DNA from: Gordonibacter faecis
GTDB taxonomy: Bacteria > Actinomycetota > Coriobacteriia > Coriobacteriales > Eggerthellaceae
NCBI RefSeq assembly: GCF_030077735.1
Contig: NZ_JASJEU010000007.1
Location: 131,069 to 195,068, forward strand
DNA length: 64,000 nucleotides
Direction: 5' to 3'
Part shown: piece by piece, positions 7,307-15,633 of the stretch
How positions within the stretch are numbered: the stretch's first letter is position 1
Layout of the letters: each line of letters starts with the position of its first letter
Made by a program: the position numbers and the translations under genes
Notes under the pieces: model-generated
Told to the model about the DNA's origin: nothing
Databases searched by the model: none
Seen by the model: only the letters and a program-made list of their open reading frames with translations

Positions 7307-8340
7307 TATGACGAGTGTTTAAATGCATTCTTCAGTTGGCCACATGCTCCTGCGATGTCGCTTCCTCGGGAGTGGCGAATGGTTGTTTCGATCCCATTCT
7401 TTTGAAGGGTGGCCTGCCAATGCGTCATAGTTTTAGTCAAACTTGGCTGAAATGGTGAATCGACTATTTTGTTTAGGGGAATAAGATTGATGTGGCAAAG
7501 TAATCCTGCGCAGAAATCTTCTAATGCCTCACGATCTTCCGCGCTATCGTTTATTCCTGAAATCATTGCATATTCAAGCGTGACTCGACGGTTCGTGGCG
7601 CGCACATATGCCTGCAGTGCTTTTTTTAGTTGCTGAAGAGGATATTTGGCAACGCCGGGCATCAATTCGTCGCGCGTCTTTTGAAGAGCCGCGTGAAGAG
7701 ACACGGCGAGCGTAAATTGTTCAGGTTCTTCGCTTAATCGGCGTATACCTGGGATAATTCCGCACGTTGAAATGGTCATATGCCGAGCGCCTATAGCGAA
7801 CAGCTTGGGATGGTTTAGCATACGTAACGCATCCAGCGTCGCATCGTAATTCAAAAAAGGTTCGCCCTGGCCCATCACAACCACGTTTGATACGCGCTGT
7901 TTCATATGTTTTTGAGCGACGTAAATTTGGTTCACAATCTCGCCCGCAGTAAGATTTCGCGTGAATCCTTCCTTTCCTGTGGCACAAAACGAGCAACCCA
8001 TTGCACAACCCGCCTGAGACGAGCAGCAAATAGTGAGTTTTCCATTAGAAGAAGGCAGCGCAACGGTTTCCACACACACCTTATCTGGGAAAGTAAGAAT
8101 GAATTTACCTGTGCCATCTTTTGACTTTTGAAGATCGGTGATGCGTGGGCGAACAAGAGGGTGCGTTTCCTCAAGAAATTCGCGAAAAGCTTTCGGAATA
8201 TTCGTCATTTCGCTATACGATTCAGCGCCTTTGCCATACAACCATTCAGCCAATTGAAGTGCGCGGAACGAAGGCTGCCCAGCAGAGGCGGTGAACTCTG
8301 AAATTTCTTTGAGAGATAATGCTGTAATAAATGTATTCAT
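7261..8340 (-). CDS. rlmN: Dual-specificity 23S rRNA/tRNA methyltransferase RlmN
   Basis: 359 residues. It is a radical SAM enzyme with the cluster motif CAMGCSFCATG, and methylates C2 of an adenine in 23S rRNA and some tRNAs. Further family motifs are VVMGQGEPFLNYD, ISTCGIIPGI and the C-terminal SRGSDIAGACGQL holding the second essential cysteine. Oddly, residues near the C-terminus (YVSRETY) are encoded by an exact parS site at 7291-7306, after the normal end of the conserved domain. The gene is leftward; parS and a possible terminator follow it. Confidence 0.95.
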   Translation of the reverse strand: MNTFITALSLKEISEFTASAGQPSFRALQLAEWLYGKGAESYSEMTNIPKAFREFLEETHPLVRPRITDLQKSKDGTGKFILTFPDKVCVETVALPSSNGKLTICCSSQAGCAMGCSFCATGKEGFTRNLTAGEIVNQIYVAQKHMKQRVSNVVVMGQGEPFLNYDATLDALRMLNHPKLFAIGARHMTISTCGIIPGIRRLSEEPEQFTLAVSLHAALQKTRDELMPGVAKYPLQQLKKALQAYVRATNRRVTLEYAMISGINDSAEDREALEDFCAGLLCHINLIPLNKIVDSPFQPSLTKTMTHWQATLQKNGIETTIRHSRGSDIAGACGQLKNAFKHSSYVSRETYELPLKKLK

Positions 8341-8370
8341 TATTTCATTATAGAGTAAGTGGGCGGCAAG

Positions 8371-8386
8371 TGTTTCACGTGAAACA
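8371..8386. promoter_or_regulatory. parS site (exact) between divergent rlmN and ddl
   Basis: Exact TGTTTCACGTGAAACA about 30 bases upstream of rlmN and 90 upstream of ddl, where it could influence either promoter. A TATACT word at 8433-8438 is a candidate -10 for ddl. Confidence 0.8.
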
Positions 8387-8474
8387 TTCCGATGTCTCAG
8401 TGAGGTTGATCAAAGGCTGAGCTCGTATTTGCTATACTTCTGAACGTTATGGTTGGACAATGAAAGAAGGATCC

Positions 8475-9422
8475 ATGGTTGAAAGCGTCGATCCAGGTCA
8501 ATGTCAGGTTGCGCTTCTTGTTGGCGGAGTGAGCGGCGAGCGCGAGGTGTCGCTGGCTTCAGGAAAAGGAGCTCAAGAGGCGCTTGAGCAAGCAGGATTT
8601 CCGGTGACGGTGCTTGATCCGTCTAATAAAGAGGACTTGAAACGGCTCATCGATGGCCCATTTGACGTGGCATTCATCTGCTTGCATGGTAAATATGGCG
8701 AAGATGGCACGCTGCAGGGCTTTCTTGAGATGATTGGGCTGCCGTATATTGGATCCGGCGTGTGGTCGAGCGCGCTTGCCATGGATAAAGTGAAGTCAAA
8801 GGTGTTTTATAGCCGGGAACAAATTCCGACACCTCATTCTCTTGTATTGAATCCTACGTCGACTGTTGATGTCGAAAAGATTATTGAGGAAGTTGGATTT
8901 CCTTGTGTTGTAAAGCCTGCTACGGAAGGCAGTGCGCTGGGGGTATGTATTGTTGAAAATAGGGATGACTTGGCGGCTGCTGTCGAAAAAGTGAGTGAAC
9001 TGGATCGTCAGGTGCTGATTGAACATTACGTTGCGGGTAAAGAGCTCACGGTGGCCGTGCTTGGCAACGATGAGCCTCGGGCGCTTCCGATTATTGAGAT
9101 TGTGCCGGTTAATGAATTTTATGATTATGAGTCGAAGTATGTTCCTGGAGCTTCGCAGCATTTGTGTCCGGCGCCTCTCGATGAAAAGGTGACTGCGGAA
9201 ATTCAAGACCTTGCTGTTCGCGCGCATCGAGCGCTGGGATGTGAAGGGGTGTCGCGTTCCGACTTCATTCTTGACGAAGCGGGTAAGGCGTGGATCCTTG
9301 AGACTAACACCATTCCTGGTATGACGGGAACCTCGCTTTTGCCTGACTCGGCCCGCGCGGCAGGTATTTCGTTCCCTGAGTTGTGTACGATGTTAATTGG
9401 GTATGCTTTAGAGGGGAAATAG
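8475..9422 (+). CDS. ddl: D-alanine--D-alanine ligase
   Basis: 315 residues, ATP-grasp fold. The pattern is LLVGGVSGEREVSLASG at the N-terminus, LHGKYGEDGTLQGFLEMIGLPYIGSG, MDKVKSK, VVKPATEGSALGV (usually EGSSVGV), FYDYESKY and LETNTIPGMT. Ddl joins two D-Ala in the cytoplasm for peptidoglycan. YDYESKY is the Tyr-type associated with D-Ala-D-Ala rather than D-Ala-D-lactate formation. GAAGGAT just before the ATG at 8475 decides the start over an in-frame ATG at 8460. Its transcript likely ends at the parS palindrome that follows. Confidence 0.93.
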   Translation: MVESVDPGQCQVALLVGGVSGEREVSLASGKGAQEALEQAGFPVTVLDPSNKEDLKRLIDGPFDVAFICLHGKYGEDGTLQGFLEMIGLPYIGSGVWSSALAMDKVKSKVFYSREQIPTPHSLVLNPTSTVDVEKIIEEVGFPCVVKPATEGSALGVCIVENRDDLAAAVEKVSELDRQVLIEHYVAGKELTVAVLGNDEPRALPIIEIVPVNEFYDYESKYVPGASQHLCPAPLDEKVTAEIQDLAVRAHRALGCEGVSRSDFILDEAGKAWILETNTIPGMTGTSLLPDSARAAGISFPELCTMLIGYALEGK

Positions 9423-9487
9423 CGCGTTGTTTAAGGGAACGCGAAATAATTAGTACTGAATAATTCGTTTTTAATTTAATTGGAACG

Positions 9488-9639
9488 CTCATTGGATGTT
9501 TCACGTGAAACATCCAATGAGTTTTTTGGGCGCGGGATAAATTTTCTAAGGGCACTTTTTCTTTATCAGGGTTTTTGATTCTTGAAGCTTTGAGACTTCT
9601 TGGCGTTTTTACGCTAGTCGGAATGTTTCACGTGAAACA
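9488..9639. promoter_or_regulatory. Two exact parS sites after ddl; the first forms an intrinsic terminator
   Basis: Exact sites at 9497-9512 and 9624-9639. The first is extended to a perfect 34-bp palindrome (9488-9521) followed immediately by six T (9522-9527), the form of a Rho-independent terminator for ddl. The rest of 9423-9742 has no gene. Confidence 0.8.
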
Positions 9640-9742
9640 TTTTGTGATGTCGAGGGTTCGCGGCGGTGCGATGCTCAGCCAATGTTTAACCCAGGGGCTT
9701 CGTCTGTTACACTTTTAATGAAAACGAGGCGAAGGGATCTCA

Positions 9743-10384
9743 GTGGATACGTACGTTGGCTTTTATGCGCGGTTCAATACTCTCTCTAAAAAAGATGCGG
9801 CTGCATTGCTTGGCGCTGACAATCTCGTCGGCGATGTATTCGAAATTATTTTTGATACGAATGAGGAAGGCGAAACCGTTGCGTGGATGAAAAACCGGTT
9901 TGGTTCGCTCGTCGGTTTCTTTGATGCTGATACGACGCGTCGGCTGCGCATACTGAATGCAAGAGAATGGCATTTGAAGGCGATACTTTCCTTTGTGGCG
10001 TTTACTGATCATCCCGAGCCTGGCCATTATTGGGGTGAGGCTGCCATAATCTGCTATTCACCGGTTTATGAAGCTGAATTTACTACGTTTATTGAAGGGT
10101 TAGCGCCAAGAATAGCTGATGGCGTGCGCCCTGACGTTGATCTTGGAGAACAGGGCGCTCAACAGGTAATCGAGTCGGGGGGTTTGTGGTCCCCCACGAA
10201 AACAATGCCATTCCCTGCGAAGCAACAGGGCACAGTTATCATGAAAAGCCGCCGAAAAATGTCGGAGAAACTCATTGAGCAGGGACGCAAAGGAAATAAA
10301 GGCTGCTATGTGGTGAGCTGGCTTTTCCTGCTACTTGTGGTTGCTGGCCTTCTTTTCGGACTGAAATCGTGCGGCGTATTCTAA
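9743..10384 (+). CDS. Hypothetical protein with a C-terminal membrane anchor
   Basis: 213 residues from GTG at 9743 with GAAGGGA upstream. I do not recognise a family. The first 170 residues are soluble in character, with a repeated acidic/aromatic pattern (YVGFYARFNTLSKKDAAALLG, then WMKNRFGSLVGFFDADTTRRL). A basic stretch (KSRRKMSEKLIEQGRKGNKG) precedes a single hydrophobic segment at about 193-208 near the end, so it is probably tail-anchored with the bulk in the cytoplasm. It stands alone between two parS groups. Confidence 0.75.
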   Translation: MDTYVGFYARFNTLSKKDAAALLGADNLVGDVFEIIFDTNEEGETVAWMKNRFGSLVGFFDADTTRRLRILNAREWHLKAILSFVAFTDHPEPGHYWGEAAIICYSPVYEAEFTTFIEGLAPRIADGVRPDVDLGEQGAQQVIESGGLWSPTKTMPFPAKQQGTVIMKSRRKMSEKLIEQGRKGNKGCYVVSWLFLLLVVAGLLFGLKSCGVF

Positions 10385-10418
10385 GAATTGGTCGTTTGTA
10401 GAGAAAGTTTATCCTAAA

Positions 10419-10868
10419 TGTTTCACGTGAAACATTTAGGGTGTTGTCATGGGTTCCCATTTTCGCAATGAAATAATGAAGTGAGATGTTTCACGTGAAA
10501 CATTTTTTGTTCTTGAAAAGAGCCATTTCCTGCGCTGAAGAGAATGGCATCGGTTAAATCATTGGTCAAATAATTATCCTCTTTAATCGGATGAGTATTC
10601 CCGGTGTTTCACGTGAAACAATCAAAGTCGGGATAATGTGATCGCAAAATGTTTCACGTGAAACAACTGAAGCAGGATGAAATGTTGGATTGGTAGTGTT
10701 TCACGTGAAACACTCAATGTGGGGCGAAATGCTGGGTCATGATGTTTCACGTGAAACAATTTGTGCGAGTCAAACGATGGTCGGAATGTTTCACGTGAAA
10801 CAATTGAGGTTCTGTCTGGTTGATGCGCGTACCCCTAGTGGGCGGCGTAAGATGTTTCACGTGAAACA
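10419..10868. promoter_or_regulatory. Dense array of eight exact parS sites upstream of dinG
   Basis: Exact sites begin at 10419, 10487, 10605, 10650, 10697, 10743, 10787 and 10853. Four consecutive spacings are 45, 47, 46 and 44 bp. The first site is extended to a 28-bp palindrome. Nothing else is visible between 10385 and 10890: short open frames through it just translate the palindromes (FHVKH, VSRET). This is the densest centromere-like segment of the window. Confidence 0.9.
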
Positions 10869-10891
10869 TCGTTGTATAGCGGGGTTTTGAT

Positions 10892-10920
10892 TTGTGTGTT
10901 TTGGGGAGAGATGGTAGGCT
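10892..10920 (+). promoter_or_regulatory. Promoter of dinG, apparently giving a leaderless mRNA
   Basis: TTGTGT at 10892-10897 and TAGGCT at 10915-10920 have a 17-base spacer; the ATG at 10928 follows seven bases after the -10. There is no ribosome site at the usual distance, so the transcript probably starts at or next to the start codon. Confidence 0.45.
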
Positions 10921-10927
10921 GGCCGTT

Positions 10928-13900
10928 ATGGAAAATCAAAGTGCGCAGGCGCATGACATCCTGCAAAGTTTTATCAGCGATGGCACTCCCGAAAGCATTC
11001 GTGCGCGGTATGCTTCATTGGCGCGTCGCGCTGAAGCCAGTGATTTTGGCGAACTCGATCACAATATTGTGGTTATCGACACGGAGACTACGGGTTTCTC
11101 GTTCAACCATGATGAATTGACGCAAATTGCGGCGGCTCGTATGGAGCGCGGCGAAATAGTTGATTGGTTTATCACGTTTGTTAATCCAGGGAAACCTATT
11201 CCGGAAGAGGTTGCGCATCTTACTGACATTCACGATGACGACGTACGTGACGCTTCTGAGCCGAATGAAGCGTTGAGTCAGTTGGCGGCGTTCGTGGGTG
11301 ATGCAAAAATAGTTGCACATAATGCGGAGTTCGACCGTACGTTCACGACGAATCATCCGGGTGGGTATGCCTTATTAGAAAACACTTGGATTGACTCGCT
11401 CGATTTGGCACGTATTGCGCTGCCGCGGTTTAAGTCGCACAGGTTGCTTGATCTGGTAAAAGCATTTGGGGCTCCCCTTTCGACACACCGCGCGGACGCT
11501 GATGTTGCTGCTACGTGTGCGGTATTCCGCATTTTATTGGCTGCGGTTGACGCGATGCCCACTTCACTCGTACGTGAGATCGCGCGCATGGCAACGCCTG
11601 CGCAGTGGCCGACGCAGGTGGTGTTCGATTATTTTGCATCGAAAAAAGCGCTAGAGGAAGTTTTGGTTTGCGAAAAGGCGTCTGGTGGAATAAGCGAACA
11701 GATTGTCGACGATTCAAACACTTACTCAGCAACTGAAACATTAAAAAATGAATGCACCCAAGATGCAGACGGCGGTGAAACGAGCGTACTTTCAGTCAGT
11801 GAGCCGTTCTCGTTGCGTGCTATGCGTCGCGAGCGTGTTGCTCACATCGAGCGTAAGGCAAAGATTGACGCGGACGCAATTGCAGCTGATCCCCTGCGTG
11901 ACCTGGTATTCCCTACGCAAGATGAAATAAACGCTGCCTTTGCGCCGGACGGGCTTGTGGGGTGCCTCTACCACGATTTTGAAGCACGCGCCGAGCAGCT
12001 GGCTATGTCACATGCCGTGCGCGATGCGTTTGCCTCGTCGGAAAACCTCATGGTGGAAGCCGGCACTGGTGTTGGTAAGTCTATGGCTTACCTTGTGCCT
12101 TCCGTTTTGACCGCGCGTACAAACAACATAGCTGTCGGCATCGCTACAAAGACAAACGCCCTGCTTGACCAGCTGGTATATCATGAATTGCCCGCGCTTG
12201 AACGCGCTCTCGCAAAAGCTGGCGAAAGCGCGGAAGCCTCCGCCTCTCACGCCACACAAAGCGCTGCTACTACCCAAATAGAGACTGAATCCGACATTCA
12301 AAATGATGATCTAATAAATAATGAAATAGCTGATGCGGCCTCCAACTCAACCCCGCCCGCACTCACCTTTGCGGCCCTCAAAGGCTTTTCGCACTACCCG
12401 TGCCTTCGACGCATCGAGCGCCTGGTGGTGGAAGGCCCACAAACACGCCTGGTCGCAGGCAAGGAACAGTCGCAGGCACCCGCGCTGGCCGCCCTTCTCT
12501 CGTACGTCGAACAAACCGAATACGACGACATGGACGGCCTTAAGATAGATTTCCGCGCGCTGCCGCGCTACACCATTACCACCACAAGCCACGAGTGCCT
12601 CAGGCGCAAATGCCCCTATTTTGGCACGTCATGCTTCGTGCACGGTGCCCGCCGTCGCGCCGAGGCGGCTGATATCGTGGTCACGAACCATAGCTTACTC
12701 TTCTGCGACCTAGCCGCTGATGGCGGACTCCTGCCGCCGATTCGCTACTGGGTGGTGGACGAGGCCCACGGCGCCGAAAACGAAGCGCGCCGCGCCTTCT
12801 CCCTGTCGCTCGCTGCCGAAGACATCCTGCGCCTGGCAACGCGTGTGTCCGCCGACGAAGCCTCGCGCAACGTGTTCGTGCGCGCCGAGCGCCGCGTCGT
12901 CGCTCCCGAAGGCGGCGACGGTGCCACGCTCTTCTACGCGCTCACGGCCAAGGCGCGCTCCGCCGGCACCGCTTATGCCGAGGCCGCGCGCGAGTTCTCC
13001 ATACACCTGAAAGACCTGCTGTTTTTCGACGCCAACAAGCGCGGTAAGGGCTACGAATATGTTGAGCTGTGGCTTAATGACGACATTCGGGGAAGCGCAA
13101 CGTTTTCCCAGGTGGCATCTCTAGGCCGCGTGATGGCGCAAGCGGCCGAAAAGCTGGTCACCACCTGCCAGGAACTGGTGGGCTATCTGGAAGACGTGGA
13201 AGGCGCTGCCGCCATCCAGCGGGAAATAGCTTCCACCGCCATGGAGCTGAAAGACCAGATCAACGCCGTAGATGTCATCCTGGACAAAGCCCCCGAATGC
13301 TACGCCTATTCCGCAACGCTGTGCCGCAAGAACGATCGCGCCGTCGAAAAGCTGGAGGCGCTGCTGCTGAACGTGGGCGAAGCGCTGGCCGATACGCTGT
13401 ACGCGCGCACCCATTCGGTGGTGTTCGCCTCCGCAACGCTGGCCGTGGACGGCCGGTTCGACGCGTTCGAAAAAGCGCTCGGCCTGAACGCCTCCGAAGG
13501 TTCCACCTGCCGCTCGTGCCAGCTGGACTCCAGTTACGACTTCGACGCCAACATGACGGTGTACGTGACCTCCGACATGCCGGAGCCAAACGACCCCTCC
13601 TACCTGGGCCGTTTGCAGCAGCTGCTCGTGGACGTGCACCGCGCGCAACAGGGCTCGCTGCTCACGCTGTTCACTAACCGCCGCGAAATGGAGCGCTGCT
13701 TCGACGAAGTGCAGCCCCAGATCAAAACCGACAACCTTCGCGTCGTCTGCCAAAAGTGGGGCGTGTCGGTGAAGGGCCTCCGCGACGACTTCCTGGCCGA
13801 CGAGCACCTGTCGCTCTTCGCGCTCAAAAGCTTCTGGGAAGGCTTCGATGCCCCCGGTGCCACGCTGAAAGGCGTCGTCATTCCCAAGCTGCCCTTCGCG

Positions 13901-14221
13901 AAGCCCACCGACCCCCTGTCCTGCGAACGCGCCGCCCGCGATGACCAGGCCTGGCGTCATTTCGTCCTACCCCAGGCCGTCTTGGAAACGAAGCAAGCCG
14001 CAGGCCGCCTCATCCGCAAGGCGGACGACCGCGGTGTGCTCATCCTAGCCGACCGCCGCCTCTTAACAAAAAGTTACGGCAAGGCTTTTCTCAACACGCT
14101 GCCGAGCCGCACCGTTAAAGTGCGTACGTGCGCAGAAATTGCGGCAGAAATTGCCGAAATGACCGCGCGCGAACAGCAAGAATCACCTGATCAGTGTGCA
14201 GACGTACGTGAGCAAGGATAG
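10928..14221 (+). CDS. dinG: DnaQ-like exonuclease fused to DinG-family DNA helicase
   Basis: 1097 residues. The N-terminal DEDD exonuclease domain has IVVIDTETTGFS, then AHNAEFDRTF and HRADADVAA. A low-complexity linker leads to the XPD/DinG helicase: Walker A MVEAGTGVGKSMAYLVPS, four-cysteine Fe-S region around CLRRKCPYFGTSC, Walker B VVDEAHGAENEA, and C-terminal motifs including FWEGFDAPG and QAAGRLIRK. This exonuclease-helicase fusion is the form also seen in many Firmicutes. The likely role is repair or processing of structured DNA. Base composition becomes GC-richer within the gene near 12.3 kb. Confidence 0.9.
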   Translation: MENQSAQAHDILQSFISDGTPESIRARYASLARRAEASDFGELDHNIVVIDTETTGFSFNHDELTQIAAARMERGEIVDWFITFVNPGKPIPEEVAHLTDIHDDDVRDASEPNEALSQLAAFVGDAKIVAHNAEFDRTFTTNHPGGYALLENTWIDSLDLARIALPRFKSHRLLDLVKAFGAPLSTHRADADVAATCAVFRILLAAVDAMPTSLVREIARMATPAQWPTQVVFDYFASKKALEEVLVCEKASGGISEQIVDDSNTYSATETLKNECTQDADGGETSVLSVSEPFSLRAMRRERVAHIERKAKIDADAIAADPLRDLVFPTQDEINAAFAPDGLVGCLYHDFEARAEQLAMSHAVRDAFASSENLMVEAGTGVGKSMAYLVPSVLTARTNNIAVGIATKTNALLDQLVYHELPALERALAKAGESAEASASHATQSAATTQIETESDIQNDDLINNEIADAASNSTPPALTFAALKGFSHYPCLRRIERLVVEGPQTRLVAGKEQSQAPALAALLSYVEQTEYDDMDGLKIDFRALPRYTITTTSHECLRRKCPYFGTSCFVHGARRRAEAADIVVTNHSLLFCDLAADGGLLPPIRYWVVDEAHGAENEARRAFSLSLAAEDILRLATRVSADEASRNVFVRAERRVVAPEGGDGATLFYALTAKARSAGTAYAEAAREFSIHLKDLLFFDANKRGKGYEYVELWLNDDIRGSATFSQVASLGRVMAQAAEKLVTTCQELVGYLEDVEGAAAIQREIASTAMELKDQINAVDVILDKAPECYAYSATLCRKNDRAVEKLEALLLNVGEALADTLYARTHSVVFASATLAVDGRFDAFEKALGLNASEGSTCRSCQLDSSYDFDANMTVYVTSDMPEPNDPSYLGRLQQLLVDVHRAQQGSLLTLFTNRREMERCFDEVQPQIKTDNLRVVCQKWGVSVKGLRDDFLADEHLSLFALKSFWEGFDAPGATLKGVVIPKLPFAKPTDPLSCERAARDDQAWRHFVLPQAVLETKQAAGRLIRKADDRGVLILADRRLLTKSYGKAFLNTLPSRTVKVRTCAEIAAEIAEMTAREQQESPDQCADVREQG

Positions 14222-14235
14222 CGCTAGGGCATTGC

Positions 14236-15570
14236 ATGGGTAAGTTGGACGACAAATTTGCGCGCGCCGCGCACATCAAACGCCACACTGTAGGCACGTC
14301 GAACGAGATATCGTTCAGCGTGCTGGACGCGGCGAAAAACCAGCTCGAAGGCCCCGCCAAGGCCGATCCCGACGCGCGCACCTCCCGCTTCGGCCACATA
14401 TCGCTGTTCACGTTGCCGCTGGGGCGGAAAAAAGCCATCGGCACGCCCGTGAAAGAGCGCGGTCTCCCGCTGTCCGACGGCGGGTTTGCCTCGGCTGAAG
14501 CCGCCGCTGCTGACAAGGCTGCACCTTCAGCGGTCCCAGGAGATTCCCAGGTGGGACGCCTGTCGAAGACGCGCAGCGCAGGAACTTCCCTGGCGCTACC
14601 CACGCAGATGCGCACGCCGGAAGAGGAAATCTCGCGCCGCAAAGCCCGCCGCCGACTTCGCCGTATTCTTGCGGCATCGCTCGTGGTGGTGATCGGCCTC
14701 GCCCTGGCAGGTGCCGGCGGCCTCTATTTGTATCACGACCACCAGCAGCACGCCGCGCAAGTTTCGCAGCTTGATGGCGCGCTCGACCTGGTGAAACAGG
14801 CCGACGAAACCATGGTCGCCCTCGACGCGCTGGTGGCTTCCCCGCTTTCCACTGAAAGTCTCACGGATGCCAAAACCGTGTTGCAGCGTCTTCCGGAAAC
14901 CACCGCGCAGCTAAAAGAAGCTGATCAGGTGGTGCGTGACGTGTCTGCATCGCTGCGCGAATCGCGGGACAAGGAAGCTGCCAACCAGTCAGTTGCTGCC
15001 GTGGCAGCGCGCCTGGCCATGATTGAGGCGGGTGAGCAGATTGTTGAAGCTGCCCTCGCTGCCAACGAGGCGGCCAAGCAAGCTAGCGCCGCCTGGCAGG
15101 ACGTTCTTTCCGCCGACGCGCTCGCCCGCGAGGCTGCGGCGCTCGTCACCGACACCACTGACGAACACGTCACGGCCTCCAAGGAAAAAACCGAAGCTGC
15201 AGTAGCCGCCCTCGCGGAAGCGCAGGATGCCCTGCTCGCAGCCGCATCCGCCTATCCTGATGCCGACCTCACCGCGGCGCTCAACTACGTAGCCAAACGC
15301 ATTGAGGCTCTCAACGCCGCCATCGCCTCTGACGAGGCGCTGCTGGCGAAAAACAAGGATGAAGCGTTCGCGCAAAACGACGCCTACACGCGCGCCGACG
15401 CCGAAGCAGCCACGATGGCCGCCGAACTTCCAAGCGATCTTACGCGCACTATCAACGAAACATTCGAACGTGAAACGGCTCCCTTAACAGAGACCTATTC
15501 AACGGCTCGTTCACAGGCCGGATCAGCGGATGCGTTTATTCGTGATTATTTGGGAACGACAATTAAATAG
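14236..15570 (+). CDS. Hypothetical single-pass membrane protein with Ala-rich helical ectodomain
   Basis: 444 residues, no family recognised. A variable N-terminal part of about 130 residues is followed by a strongly basic stretch (SRRKARRRLRR) and one membrane helix at about 144-166. The remaining 280 residues are Ala/Glu/Lys-rich and probably form long helices or a coiled coil outside the membrane. Positive charge before the helix places the N-terminus inside. It starts 14 bases after dinG with no clear ribosome site and lies before the M28-like membrane protein. Confidence 0.75.
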   Translation: MGKLDDKFARAAHIKRHTVGTSNEISFSVLDAAKNQLEGPAKADPDARTSRFGHISLFTLPLGRKKAIGTPVKERGLPLSDGGFASAEAAAADKAAPSAVPGDSQVGRLSKTRSAGTSLALPTQMRTPEEEISRRKARRRLRRILAASLVVVIGLALAGAGGLYLYHDHQQHAAQVSQLDGALDLVKQADETMVALDALVASPLSTESLTDAKTVLQRLPETTAQLKEADQVVRDVSASLRESRDKEAANQSVAAVAARLAMIEAGEQIVEAALAANEAAKQASAAWQDVLSADALAREAAALVTDTTDEHVTASKEKTEAAVAALAEAQDALLAAASAYPDADLTAALNYVAKRIEALNAAIASDEALLAKNKDEAFAQNDAYTRADAEAATMAAELPSDLTRTINETFERETAPLTETYSTARSQAGSADAFIRDYLGTTIK

Positions 15571-15578
15571 CGTATACT
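15550..15578 (+). promoter_or_regulatory. Promoter for the M28-like gene
   Basis: TTGGGA at 15550-15555 and TATACT at 15573-15578 with a 17-base spacer, overlapping the end of the preceding gene. Confidence 0.45.
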
Positions 15579-15633
15579 AGCGATATGTATGCCCAGCTGA
15601 ATGGCACCGGATCGTGAGCGAAAGGCAAAGGCT

